In this document: positions 49,955-58,577 of the stretch, one piece after another
How the letters are laid out: each line of letters begins with the position of its first letter
Position numbering within the stretch: the first letter of the stretch is position 1
Source: Leucobacter sp. wl10
Lineage (GTDB): Bacteria; Actinomycetota; Actinomycetes; Actinomycetales; Microbacteriaceae
Direction of reading: 5' to 3'
Assembly: GCF_003569785.1 (NCBI RefSeq)
Contig: NZ_KZ983994.1
Coordinates: forward strand, 83,375-147,374
Length of the DNA stretch: 64,000 bases
The notes under the pieces: generated by a model
Database searches by the model: none
What the model saw: the letters and a program-made list of their open reading frames with translations, nothing else
Told to the model about the DNA's origin: nothing
Translations under genes and position numbers: made by a program

Positions 49955-50587
49955 ATGCCCGCACCCGGCCGAGCCCTCATCGTCATCGACGCCCAGCAGG
50001 AGTACTTCGATGGCCTGCTGCCCATTCAGCACCCGTCACGCGACGAGTCGGTTGCCCGGATCGCCGAGGCGATGGACACCGCCACCCGCGCCGGCATCCC
50101 CGTGATCGTCGTGCAGCACCGGCTCCCCGCCGGAGCCCCGGTGTTCGCGGCGGACTCCCCGACGTACGCGCTGCATCCCGAGATCGAGAGTCGAGCGGAG
50201 AGCGCCTCGCTCCGCCTCGCGAAGAGCTTCTCCAGCGTCTTCGCCGGCACCGGTCTCGAGGAGTGGCTGCGCGAGCGCGAGGTCGACACGATCACCCTGG
50301 TCGGCTACATGACCAACAACTGCGTCCTGGGTTCGGCCGCAGCGGCCGAACCTCTCGGGTTCGCCGTCGAGGTGCTTGCAGACGCGACGGGCGCCATCGA
50401 CATCACGAACGCGGCGGGATCCGTGTCCGCGAAGCAGGTGCACGAAACGCTCATGGCGCTGCTCAACTCCAACTGGGCCGCCGTCGCGGAGACCGGCGCC
50501 TGGACTGAAGCCGTCCACACCGGGGCCGGGCTCGCGGCGGACAATCTCGTCGAGTCGGCTGCTCGCGGCCGCGCCGCCGGAGCGTGA
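49955..50587 (+). CDS. Isochorismatase-family cysteine hydrolase
   Basis: A 210-residue hydrolase of the isochorismatase-like/nicotinamidase fold. The catalytic triad is visible: Asp12 in 'ALIVIDAQQEYFDG', Lys in 'LRLAKSFSSVF' and Cys in 'VGYMTNNCVLGSA'. With a Cys the enzyme is likely an amidohydrolase (nicotinamidase, N-carbamoylsarcosine or similar) rather than a true isochorismatase. It acts in the cytoplasm. It is divergent from the CGNR regulator, and GAAGGAGA lies six bases before ATG 49955. Confidence 0.9.
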   Translation: MPAPGRALIVIDAQQEYFDGLLPIQHPSRDESVARIAEAMDTATRAGIPVIVVQHRLPAGAPVFAADSPTYALHPEIESRAESASLRLAKSFSSVFAGTGLEEWLREREVDTITLVGYMTNNCVLGSAAAAEPLGFAVEVLADATGAIDITNAAGSVSAKQVHETLMALLNSNWAAVAETGAWTEAVHTGAGLAADNLVESAARGRAAGA

Positions 50588-50599
50588 CCGCACCGACGC

Positions 50600-50798
50600 G
50601 CGACGACCCCGAGGCCGGTTCGGTGTTCCAGACCGGGCCGCTCAGGCGAATCGCGAGGGAGGGCGCGGGTTCATGCAGGTGCCGCTCCACCGCGACGATG
50701 GTCTGCCTCGACGCACAGCGACGTCGACGCAGCTGCTCCTGCGTCAGGCCGACCGCGCCGCGCGCCTTACTCGCCCCGTTGGCGATACGCCTCGCCAT
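50600..50798 (-). pseudogene. Degenerate XRE-type helix-turn-helix regulator
   Basis: The minus strand encodes a recognisable but damaged small HTH regulator: 'GLTQEQLRRRRCASRQTIVAVERHLHEPAPSLAIRLS' matches the pattern 'GLTQEeLA..lgVSRQTI.aiE.g.y.PSL.LA.ri'. Key small residues of the first helix are replaced by Arg, and the usual end after 'SLALRI' is missing, with the frame running on into the antisense of the hydrolase gene. It overlaps the end of the DUF2867 gene by 32 bases. It is probably a remnant. Confidence 0.5.
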
Positions 50799-52326
50799 CG
50801 ACTCGCTTCTCTTCGGCAAGGCGGATGATGCGGTTCACCATGCCGCTGAAGATCAGTCCGTGAAACGGCAGCATCGACAGCCAGTACAGCCGACCCATCA
50901 GCCCTCGAGGGAAGAACACGGCCCGCTGCCGGTAGACGGTTCCTTCATCTGTCTCGTCGATCCCGAGTTCGAGCCACGCGCTGCCCGGCACGCGCATCTC
51001 GGCCCGCAGTCGCAGCAGCTCACGAGGGTCCGCCCGCTCGACCCGCCACACGTCGACCGCGTCACCGACGATGAGCCGGGAGCCGGATCGTCGTCCCCGC
51101 TGCAACCCCACGCCCCCGGTGATGCGGTCGTACCAGCCTCGCAGCATCCACAGAACCGAGGCCGAGTACCAGCCGTTGGCGCCCCCGATCTGCGTGATGA
51201 CCGACCACACCGCATCCGCATCGGCCGAGGTGCGACGGGTGCGCGTGTCCGTGAACACCGTGCGACCCGCCCAGTCGGGATCGCTCGGCATCGGCTCGCT
51301 CGGAGCCCGGTCGACGCTCGAGTCGACCCAGCTCGTCTCGACCGCGTCGATCTCGATGCGTCCCAGCGCCAGTCGCACCGCCTCGCGATAGCCGGTCAGC
51401 CCCTCCGAGGGCGGGGGGATGATCTCGTCCACCGTGCGGTCGCGCATCACGCAGTCATGCTGCAGCGACTCGACCAGCGGTTTTGCGATCTGTCTCGGCA
51501 CCGGGGTGACGAGACCCACCCAGTGCGAGGCGAGCTTCGGCGTGAACACCGGCAGCGAGGCGATGGCGCGCTGCCGCAGGCCGGCCTCGACGGCGTAGCC
51601 GTTCATCATCTGCCCGTAGCGCAGCACGTCGGGCCCGCCGATGTCGATCGTGCGATTGAGGTCGGCGGGCACCCGTGCGGCGGCGAGCAGGTAGTAGAGC
51701 ACGTCTCGCACCGCGATCGGCTGGATGAAGTTGCGCACCCACTTCGGGGCGGGCATGTAGGGCAGCACGTCGGTGAGGTGGCGCACCATCTCGAAGGAGG
51801 CCGAGCCCGAGCCGATCACCACGCCCGCCTGCAGCACCGCCGTCGGCACGCCTGAAGCGAGGAGCACCTCGCCGACCTCCTTGCGCGAGGCCAGATGGGG
51901 CGAGAGGTCGACGCCTTCGGGATGCAGCCCGCCCAGGTAGACGATGCGCTTCACGCCCTCCTCCGCGGCGCGCGCGGCGACGTTGCACGCGATCTCGCGG
52001 TCGAGCTGCGCGAAGCGCGAACCGCTCGACATCGAGTGCAGCAGGTAGTAGACGATATCGGCTCCCCGAACCGCGTCGCGCATCGCGTCCGGATCAGACG
52101 CGTCCCCAGTCCTGGTCTCCACCTCGTCCGCCCACGGCAGCGCTTCGATGCGGCCTCGGGATCGCGAGAGGGTGCGCACCCGGTAACCGCCCGTCAGCAG
52201 ACGGGGCACGAGCCTTCCCCCGAGGTACCCCGACGCTCCGAGCACCAGCACGATGGGCATCTCTCCCTCGGGCGACCGGATCGCGCGCAGCGCCTCCTCG
52301 TCGCCCACGGGCGCAGTGTGCTTCAT
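50767..52326 (-). CDS. NAD(P)-binding protein with C-terminal DUF2867 domain
   Basis: A 519-residue protein. The N-terminal atypical SDR domain (about 22-330) starts with 'PIVLVLGASGYLGGRLVPRLL'. The C-terminal DUF2867/START-like part (350-519) has 'GRTVFTDTRTRRTSADADAVWSVITQIGGANGWYSASVLWMLRGWYDRITGGVGLQRGRR' and 'VYRQRAVFFPRGLMGRLYWLSMLPFHGLIFSGM'. Such proteins often accompany carotenoid or photolyase genes; the reaction is unknown. It is last in the crt operon, with ATG 52326 overlapping the previous stop by four bases. Confidence 0.82.
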   Translation of the reverse strand: MKHTAPVGDEEALRAIRSPEGEMPIVLVLGASGYLGGRLVPRLLTGGYRVRTLSRSRGRIEALPWADEVETRTGDASDPDAMRDAVRGADIVYYLLHSMSSGSRFAQLDREIACNVAARAAEEGVKRIVYLGGLHPEGVDLSPHLASRKEVGEVLLASGVPTAVLQAGVVIGSGSASFEMVRHLTDVLPYMPAPKWVRNFIQPIAVRDVLYYLLAAARVPADLNRTIDIGGPDVLRYGQMMNGYAVEAGLRQRAIASLPVFTPKLASHWVGLVTPVPRQIAKPLVESLQHDCVMRDRTVDEIIPPPSEGLTGYREAVRLALGRIEIDAVETSWVDSSVDRAPSEPMPSDPDWAGRTVFTDTRTRRTSADADAVWSVITQIGGANGWYSASVLWMLRGWYDRITGGVGLQRGRRSGSRLIVGDAVDVWRVERADPRELLRLRAEMRVPGSAWLELGIDETDEGTVYRQRAVFFPRGLMGRLYWLSMLPFHGLIFSGMVNRIIRLAEEKRVDGEAYRQRGE

Positions 52327-52751
52327 ACCCTCTCCCATCCCTCGACGTCTCCCGGCTCCACTGCGAACAAGGGGTGTGCGGCAGGCGCCGATCTCCGCCA
52401 TCTCGCGGCATCTCCCTCGCTCCGCTCCGCGAGCTTGCGCCCGAGATGACGCCACTCGAACTCGAGCTGGCCCTGCGTCACGGCCAGGCGAGGCGGAGTG
52501 TCGACTCGCACGAGGATCTTGTCGCCGTCGAAGCGATATCCTCGCGAAGTCGCCTCGTCGTGCAGGCCGGCGAGATACGCGCCGATGGACCCGAGGGGGT
52601 GAGGCGCCGCTCCGAACCTGACGAGCTGCGGGTGGTTGCGATATCCGATCGTTCTGCCGTCGAGCACGGCTTGCGCGAGGAGCGCTTCACGCCAGCAGGC
52701 GACCAGACCGATCCGGTCGAGGTGACCGGGGTGCAGCGACCACAGTCTCAT
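52323..52751 (-). CDS. Pyrimidine-dimer DNA glycosylase/endonuclease V-like protein
   Basis: A 142-residue protein beginning 'MRLWSLHPGHLDRIGLVACWREALLAQAVLDG' and 'GYRNHPQLVRFGAAPHPLGSIGAYLAGLHDEATSRGYRFD'. This is the pattern of proteins annotated as pyrimidine dimer DNA glycosylase (Pyr_excise). The T4 enzyme cleaves UV dimers using an N-terminal Thr; here residue 2 is Arg, so activity is uncertain. It sits inside the crt operon, overlapping crtI and the DUF2867 gene by four bases each, which ties DNA repair to pigment synthesis. Confidence 0.75.
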   Translation of the reverse strand: MRLWSLHPGHLDRIGLVACWREALLAQAVLDGRTIGYRNHPQLVRFGAAPHPLGSIGAYLAGLHDEATSRGYRFDGDKILVRVDTPPRLAVTQGQLEFEWRHLGRKLAERSEGDAARWRRSAPAAHPLFAVEPGDVEGWERV

Positions 52752-54319
52752 GTTCGACTCCGCGTTGCTCCCGCTGAATGATCGCCTCGGATGAGCTTGA
52801 GGACGATTTCAGCGCTGATCAGGCACATCGGCACCCCGATACCGGGGCGCGTCGTCCCTCCCGCGTAGTAGAGGTTGTCGACGCGCTTGGAGCGGTTCTG
52901 GGGTCTGAAGAAGGCGCTCTGACGCAGCGTGTGCGCCGGGCCGAGCACGCCCCCGCGCCACGAGTGGTAGTCGCGCGCGAAGTCCGCTGGCCCGAGGGTC
53001 TCGCGAACGACGATCCTGTCGCGCAGATCAGGGATGCCCGCCCATCGGGAGATCTGGTCGATAGCGGCATCTGCCGCGCGCTCGATCGATGGATCACCGC
53101 CGCCATCCGCTCCTCCCGCTCCGAGGTTCGCGTCGGCCGGGACGGGGATGAGCACGAAGAGATTCTCGTGTTCCGCTGGCGCGACGGAGGGATCGGTCGC
53201 GCTCGGCCTGCACACGTACAGCGATGCGGGTTCGGGGATGCCCGGGGCCGTGCCGAAGATGGACTCGAAGTTCGCCCTCCAGTCGCTCGTGAAGAAGAGC
53301 GAGTGGTGTTCGAGCTCGGGGAGTGATCCTGCCACCCCGAGCATGAGGATCACCGCTCCGGGCCCGCTCTGGGCCTTCCGCCACCACGACTCCGGATAGC
53401 TCTGCGCTTCGGGGGCGAGCAGCTGCGTCTCGGTGTGATGCAGGTCGGCGGCCGACACGACGAGGTTGGCGTGCTCGACGCGTTCGGCACCGCCGCGGTC
53501 TCGGACACGGAGACCGGCGACGGTGAGGTTTCCGCGCTCGTGTCTGGTCAGGATCCGGGTGACTTCGGAGTTCTCGACGATCTGCACCCCTGCCCGGACG
53601 GCGAGTTCCTCCAGGCGCTGGACGACGCCCCAGAACCCTCCCATCGGGTACTTGACGCCGTCGCCGAGGTCGAATGCGCTCATCAGGTGATACATCGCAG
53701 GCGCGCGGCTGGGATCGGCGCCCAGGAAGACGGCCGGATATCCGAGCACCTGACGAAGGGCAGGATCTGAGAAACGTTTGGCGACGAAGCGCTCCAGGTT
53801 CGAGCCGAACAGCGACGCCAGCTTCGGGAGCATCCGCAGCACATCCGCCGTAGCGAGGCTGCGGAGCTTGGTGAACGGGTTGTAGAGGAAGTAGCGCTCT
53901 GCCATCTGTGAGGCGTGTTCCGCCGAGGCAAGGTACCTCTCCAGCTCGTCCGCGCTGTTCGTCTCGATCGTCTCGAAGCGGCGCATCACCTGCTCCCTGC
54001 CATTCGGCACGTCGATCACGCGCGCAGGCGCCGAGCCGTGCGGCTCGGCGAACACCCGATAGCCGGGGTCGAGGGTGCGCAGGTCGAGCTGCTCGTCGGT
54101 GGTCGTGCCGAGCAGGTTGAAGAAGTGCTCGAATGCGCCCGGCATCAGATACCACGAGGGACCGGTGTCGAACCGGAATCCGTCGCGCTCCAGTATCCCG
54201 GCTCGACCGCCGAGACGCGGACCGCGTTCGAGCAGTCTGACGGTGTGCCCTTCACGGGCGAGCAGCGCGGCGCTCGCAAGGCCGGCGATCCCGCCGCCGA
54301 TCACGGTCGTCCGCGTCAC
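52748..54319 (-). CDS. crtI: Phytoene desaturase CrtI
   Basis: A 523-residue FAD enzyme converting phytoene to lycopene at the membrane. The dinucleotide fold is 'TVIGGGIAGLASAALLAREGHTVRLLE', followed by 'LGGRAGILERDGFRFDTGPSWYLMP'. The C-terminal family signature 'NLYYAGGTTRPGIGVPMCLISAEIVLKLI' is complete. The start is GTG 54319, overlapping the crtB stop by four bases. It follows crtE and crtB in the usual order of actinobacterial clusters. Confidence 0.95.
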   Translation of the reverse strand: MTRTTVIGGGIAGLASAALLAREGHTVRLLERGPRLGGRAGILERDGFRFDTGPSWYLMPGAFEHFFNLLGTTTDEQLDLRTLDPGYRVFAEPHGSAPARVIDVPNGREQVMRRFETIETNSADELERYLASAEHASQMAERYFLYNPFTKLRSLATADVLRMLPKLASLFGSNLERFVAKRFSDPALRQVLGYPAVFLGADPSRAPAMYHLMSAFDLGDGVKYPMGGFWGVVQRLEELAVRAGVQIVENSEVTRILTRHERGNLTVAGLRVRDRGGAERVEHANLVVSAADLHHTETQLLAPEAQSYPESWWRKAQSGPGAVILMLGVAGSLPELEHHSLFFTSDWRANFESIFGTAPGIPEPASLYVCRPSATDPSVAPAEHENLFVLIPVPADANLGAGGADGGGDPSIERAADAAIDQISRWAGIPDLRDRIVVRETLGPADFARDYHSWRGGVLGPAHTLRQSAFFRPQNRSKRVDNLYYAGGTTRPGIGVPMCLISAEIVLKLIRGDHSAGATRSRT

Positions 54320-55242
54320 CTTGCCCGCTCCTTCCGCATGTCGAGGAGCGCCCGGGCGATCAGCCACGACTTCTCCGCGGTCGGAACCCGCACGCGCCGC
54401 CGGTAGAGGTCGTCCGCAGGGGTTCGTGCGATGCGGTCGGCGAGCCTGCTGAACAGGCGCAGCGCTGCACCGACGGCGATACGGGCGTCCTTCGGCAGAA
54501 GGGGCAGTGCCGCTCGGGCATCGGAAAGCTGCGCGCGGATCTCCGAGACCCAGCCGTCCTTGGTCTCGTCGTCGATCCGTCCGCGCTCGCTCAGATAGCT
54601 TCGCCCCAGGCGCTCGGTATCGTCGGCGAGGTCGCGAAGGAAGTTCACGTTCTGGAAGGCAGCGCCGAGCCGACGTGCCCCGTGCTCCAGGGCTCTCCTC
54701 TCCTCGGCGCTGGGAGACTCGTCTCTGATGAACACCCGCAGGCACATCAGACCGACCACTTCCGCGGAGCCGTACACGTAACTCGCGTGCTCGGCGCCGC
54801 CGAAACGCAACTGCGGATCGGTCGAGGATGAGGGGCCGGCAGCGTCGGTAGCCCCGAGGTCCGTACGCATGGACGAGAAGAACGGCCGGGTCAGCTCGCC
54901 GTCGATTCCGGCCGCGCCGGCCGTGCGAGCGAAGGCGTGCACGATCGGGTTGCTGCTGTAGCCCGATCGTACGGCGCGCTCGATCTCCTCCTCGAACCGA
55001 TCGAGGGTGAGCCGCTGTTCATCCGGCGTCATGCCCGCTTCGGCGGTGGCGCCGTCGACGAGCTCGTCGGCGACGCGCACCAGGGCGTAGATGTTGCGAA
55101 CGTGCGTGCGGTGCCGTGCGCCGAGCAGGCGTGTCGCCGTGCCGAAGGATGTGGAGTAGACCTCGATGATCTCTCCGGCCGCGATCTCGGACGCGCGGGT
55201 ATAGCGCGCCAGCGGACTCGACGTGTCGATCGTACGCGTCAT
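54316..55242 (-). CDS. crtB: Phytoene synthase CrtB
   Basis: A 308-residue squalene/phytoene synthase condensing two GGPP to phytoene. The two Asp-rich metal sites are 'ALVRVADELVDG' and 'FLRDLADDTERLGRSYLSE'; 'YCYGSAEVVGLM' has the form YVYGSAEVVGLMCLRVF here. It overlaps crtE and crtI by four bases at each side, so the three enzymes are translated together. Confidence 0.95.
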   Translation of the reverse strand: MTRTIDTSSPLARYTRASEIAAGEIIEVYSTSFGTATRLLGARHRTHVRNIYALVRVADELVDGATAEAGMTPDEQRLTLDRFEEEIERAVRSGYSSNPIVHAFARTAGAAGIDGELTRPFFSSMRTDLGATDAAGPSSSTDPQLRFGGAEHASYVYGSAEVVGLMCLRVFIRDESPSAEERRALEHGARRLGAAFQNVNFLRDLADDTERLGRSYLSERGRIDDETKDGWVSEIRAQLSDARAALPLLPKDARIAVGAALRLFSRLADRIARTPADDLYRRRVRVPTAEKSWLIARALLDMRKERAR

Positions 55243-56366
55243 GACTGGCGCTCCTCGATCTTCTGCACTACCTGGTCGAGAAACCGGGAGAGCTGACCGG
55301 GAATACCGGTCTCCGGCGAGTCGAGCATACTCCTCGTCGCGTGAAGTTGATCCGAGACGAGAGCGCGAGTGAAGGCTTCAGCTCCGCACTCGCTGAGGTG
55401 CGTTCGCATCTGCATCGCGTCGGTGGCGCTCAGCTCCCGATCGCCGAACAGCGGCGCTATCTTCTGCCACCGGTCGGTTGTTCGGGCGAAGGCGATGATC
55501 GCGGTCTCCTTGCCCTCCCTCAGATCAGAGAACGCGTCCTTGCCGTGCTCGGAGGCGTTTCCGAAGGTCGAGAGCAGGTCGTCCTGCAGTTGGAATGCCG
55601 ATCCGAGCCGAGTGCCCACGTCTCCGACGACGTCCTCGACGTGGCGCGCGGCTCCCGCGAGCATCGCTGCGGCTTTCAATGTCATCTCGAAGGTGTAGGT
55701 CGCGGTCTTGAGCCGTGTCATGGCGAGCACTGTTTCCAAGTCGGGTGTTGTCACTCCGTCGCAGAGCGCGACATCGAGATGCTCCCCGGCGATCGACTCC
55801 GTGATCGTGTGCTCGAGGAGGTCGAGCAACCGGATCCTCGTCGGTCCCGGGAGCGATTCGCGGGCGAACACCTGATGCGCGTCGGAAAGCAGCATGTCGC
55901 CCATCAAGATGCCGCTGGTCCGCGCCCAGTGCAGATCTCGGCCGTCGGCGGAAGCGTCGGCCGACGCCCGCACGACTTGTCGCTGAGCCCTGCGCTCCTC
56001 GAGAACGGCGCCGATCAGGTTCGAGCGTCCTCGCCTGAGCAGGTCGCCATCGATGACGTCATCATGAAGCAGAAAGGAGTAGTGCAGCACCTCTACTGCG
56101 GCCGCGATCCGCACAGCCGCCGCACGAAAGGCCCGGCCGTGTTCGCCTGTTGCGCTGAGCGCCTCGAAAGCGCCGAGGAGCAGGCGAGGTCGCAGCAGTT
56201 TTCCGCCGGTCACCCGTTGGGAGGCCGTCTTCCACAGAGACACGAACAGAGGCCCGTACTTGCCGGCGCGCAGAGATCGTGAGTCGAACAGCTTTCGGAT
56301 CTCATCTTTCACGTCCTGCTCGTCGAGCCGGTCGGGGTTGTGAGCAACAGCCAGCAGTTCGGTCAT
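55239..56366 (-). CDS. crtE: Geranylgeranyl diphosphate synthase CrtE
   Basis: A 375-residue trans-prenyltransferase. The first Asp-rich motif is 'LLHDDVIDGDLLRRG' (DDxxD), 'GKLLRPRLLLGAFEAL' is the IPP site, and the second Asp region is 'FQLQDDLLSTFG', in which the last Asp of the usual DDxxD is Ser. It makes GGPP for CrtB. ATG 56366 overlaps the stop of the idi-like remnant by four bases, and GAGGGGC lies upstream. GGPP is also the known effector of CrtR-type regulators. Confidence 0.93.
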   Translation of the reverse strand: MTELLAVAHNPDRLDEQDVKDEIRKLFDSRSLRAGKYGPLFVSLWKTASQRVTGGKLLRPRLLLGAFEALSATGEHGRAFRAAAVRIAAAVEVLHYSFLLHDDVIDGDLLRRGRSNLIGAVLEERRAQRQVVRASADASADGRDLHWARTSGILMGDMLLSDAHQVFARESLPGPTRIRLLDLLEHTITESIAGEHLDVALCDGVTTPDLETVLAMTRLKTATYTFEMTLKAAAMLAGAARHVEDVVGDVGTRLGSAFQLQDDLLSTFGNASEHGKDAFSDLREGKETAIIAFARTTDRWQKIAPLFGDRELSATDAMQMRTHLSECGAEAFTRALVSDQLHATRSMLDSPETGIPGQLSRFLDQVVQKIEERQS

Positions 56367-56716
56367 ATGCGCCCCTCGAGGGCCCCTGTCTCGAGGAGCC
56401 GTGGGAATCGTTCCACCGTCCAGGGGCTGCACGCGAATGGTCTGCGATTCGAAGCCTCCAAGCGGTGCAGAGGGTCTGTCCGCGCCAGCTCAGCGGCTGC
56501 TGTCCCACCGGGGGTGAGGGGTCCGGCGATCTGAGCCGCGAACACCGTGCAGATCTCATTCTCCCCCGTACCGTTGGCGTTAACGGCGTCGCAGTGGGAG
56601 TCGGGCGGCGCGCAGTGCGCGAACGCGACTGCGGCTCCGGGTTCGCGCGCGGCTGCGCGGGTCGCTGTTCTCGTCGGCTCCTCCTGCTGGTCCAGCAGGA
56701 TCACAAGCTCCTTCAC
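56363..56716 (-). pseudogene. Isopentenyl-diphosphate isomerase (idi)-like gene with internal deletion
   Basis: A 117-codon frame with an intact ribosome site (GGGGAG, eight bases before GTG 56716) and a stop overlapping crtE by four bases. The start 'KELVILLDQQ' and the C-terminal part 'DAVNANGTGENEICTVFAAQIAG' to 'RPFACSPWTVERFPRL' match type 1 IPP isomerases ('..DASGIVENEVCPVF..', '..PWAFSPWMV..'), including the ExE catalytic region. The middle 60 or so residues with the Nudix box and the catalytic Cys are missing; normal length is about 180. It is in frame, so it may survive as a leader for crtE translation rather than as an enzyme. Confidence 0.7.
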
Positions 56717-56744
56717 CAAGGTTGCTCCCCTCGAAAACAACAAT

Positions 56745-56832
56745 TTAAGGGAAGCATACTATGTTGAATAAGATAAATTATCTTCTGGTTTATTTTATTC
56801 CCTGATCGTGATCCGTGGCTTACTATTGGAGC
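56745..56832. promoter_or_regulatory. AT-rich crt control region with palindrome
   Basis: The gap between the idi/crtE operon and the divergent MarR gene is the most AT-rich stretch of the window. It contains the perfect palindrome AAGATAA-A-TTATCTT (56770-56784) and a partly related repeat (AATAAGATAAA at 56767-56777 against TTTATTTTATT at 56790-56800, reverse complement with one mismatch). In Corynebacterium glutamicum the MarR-type CrtR binds between its own gene and crtE. This palindrome is the obvious operator candidate. Confidence 0.6.
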
Positions 56833-57414
56833 ATGGTGTCCTCCGATACCGGATCTGCGAAGGACTCGATTGCCGAGCACCTCTATAGTCCGAACTCCGG
56901 GTTTCCTCTGAGCGAGATGACCGACGGTGTCCGGGTCTCGCAAGCAGACCTCGACCAGATCGGACGCCTGATGCAGGCTCTGGTGACTCTGCGCGAGACC
57001 GAGCAGGCGATTCTCGATGCTTCTGAGAAGTACATGAAGCTCAGCGCACAGGACATGCGCGCGCTCCACTATCTGATCGTCGCCAGAAATCGGGACGCGA
57101 CGGTTACTCCGAGCATGATCGCGGCGCACCTCAAGATCTCCCCCGCGTCGACGACGAAGCTGCTGAACCGGCTCGAGCGGGGCGGCCATATCGTCCGCAA
57201 CATGCACCCCACCGACCGCCGCGCGTTCGCGATCGCGATCACCCCCGAGACCGCCGTCGCCGCGAAGGAAACCGTCGGCAGACAGCACGCCAGGCGAGTG
57301 CACGCGGCCGCGCGGCTCACCTCTGACGAGCGTGAGACCGTGATCCGCTTCCTGCTCGACATGGCGCAGGAGATCTCCATCACCGACGCGGAGTGGGCGA
57401 CGCAGGCGCCATGA
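56833..57414 (+). CDS. MarR family regulator, CrtR-like
   Basis: A 193-residue MarR protein. The winged helix is at about 80-145 ('LSAQDMRALHYLIVARNRDATVTPSMIAAHLKISPASTTKLLNRLERGGHIVRNMHPTDRRAFAIAITPE'). It is divergent from the carotenoid operon, exactly as CrtR in corynebacteria, where the protein represses crt genes and is released by GGPP. Its stop overlaps the start of the P450 gene (ATGA), so the P450 is in the regulator's operon. ATG 56833 is preferred over 56815 for a family-like start. Confidence 0.88.
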   Translation: MVSSDTGSAKDSIAEHLYSPNSGFPLSEMTDGVRVSQADLDQIGRLMQALVTLRETEQAILDASEKYMKLSAQDMRALHYLIVARNRDATVTPSMIAAHLKISPASTTKLLNRLERGGHIVRNMHPTDRRAFAIAITPETAVAAKETVGRQHARRVHAAARLTSDERETVIRFLLDMAQEISITDAEWATQAP

Positions 57415-58577
57415 GCCCGAACAGCCGCGGGAGTCGAATCTCCCCGACGCCACCGGTCGTGACGCTCGACACTCTGGCTGCGGCACGGCAACTGCTTCGC
57501 GCCCGGGGCGTAACGACGCAGGCCGGGTTCACCGCCGAGCGCATCCCTCGCCGGCTCTTCGAGCACCGACCGATCCTGATCGACGACGGGGCGCAGCACG
57601 ATGAGCACCGCAGGACGCTCGCGCGGTTCTTCGCGCCGGCGAAGCTCGCGCAGCAGCACGGCGACTTCATCGAGCAGGCGGCCCGAGAGGCCGTCGAGAA
57701 AGCCAGAGCGACGGGCGGTTGCGTCGTCGACGAACTCGCCCTGCACTACTCGGTGACGATCGCGTCGCGCATCGTCGGCCTCACCCACGCTCCCGTCGAG
57801 AGACTGGCCGAGCGCCTCACCCGCTTCTTCCGGCAGCCCCCGGTCGATCACACTGCTTCCGATTACGGGCGCACACGCCGCGACTGGATGCGCGCAGCCC
57901 GCAACGCGATCGGACCGCTCATCGGCCTCTACCTGCACGATGTGCGGCCGGCGATCCGCGCCCGCCGCGAGCGGCGTCGCACCGACATCATCAGCCACCT
58001 CATCGACCTGGGGTATCGCCCGCGCGAGATCCTCGTCGAGTGCCTCACCTACGGCACGGCAGGCATGGTGACCACGCGCGAGTTCATCTCAGCCGCCTGC
58101 TGGCGGCTGCTCGAGAACGATCAGCTGCGCGAACGCTACCTCGCCGCGGGCCGACTCGAACGCCACGCGATCCTGGCCGAGATCATCAGGCTCGAGCCGC
58201 CCGTGTCGCACCTCTACCGCCGAGTGCGTGCCGACGGGCAGTGCCCCTATCCGGCGGGCACCCTCGTCGACATCGACGTGGGCGCCGCGAACCGCGACCC
58301 CGAGGTCTTCGGAGATCACGCCGGTCGGCTCTGCCCCGGCCGCAAGCTCCCCGCCTCCGAGCAGACCGGACTCAGTTTCGGCGACGGAGCGCACCGTTGC
58401 CCGGGCGCGCCGCTCGCGATGCTCGAGGCCGACGCGCTCCTCACGGCGTTGTTGCGGGCAGACCCGGTCATGCGATCCGCACCCTCCGTTCACTGGGAGA
58501 CCCTCATCGAGGGGTATCAGATCCGCGGCCTCGAGATCGATCTCACCGCTCCCGACGGCCGTCCACCAGCTTCCTGA
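57411..58577 (+). CDS. Cytochrome P450 of the carotenoid cluster
   Basis: A 388-residue soluble P450. The heme motif 'FGDGAHRCPGAPLAMLE' (Cys ligand) and the K-helix ExxR ('EIIRLEPPV') are complete. The I-helix oxygen-site is 'YGTAGMVTTREF': the usual acidic residue before Thr is Val. Lying inside the crt region, it is the candidate hydroxylase of the aryl carotenoid, as proposed for 3,3'-dihydroxyisorenieratene in Brevibacterium linens. Its redox partners are not in the window. The gene overlaps the MarR stop and, convergently, the crtU-like gene by 35 bases. Confidence 0.88.
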   Translation: MSPNSRGSRISPTPPVVTLDTLAAARQLLRARGVTTQAGFTAERIPRRLFEHRPILIDDGAQHDEHRRTLARFFAPAKLAQQHGDFIEQAAREAVEKARATGGCVVDELALHYSVTIASRIVGLTHAPVERLAERLTRFFRQPPVDHTASDYGRTRRDWMRAARNAIGPLIGLYLHDVRPAIRARRERRRTDIISHLIDLGYRPREILVECLTYGTAGMVTTREFISAACWRLLENDQLRERYLAAGRLERHAILAEIIRLEPPVSHLYRRVRADGQCPYPAGTLVDIDVGAANRDPEVFGDHAGRLCPGRKLPASEQTGLSFGDGAHRCPGAPLAMLEADALLTALLRADPVMRSAPSVHWETLIEGYQIRGLEIDLTAPDGRPPAS

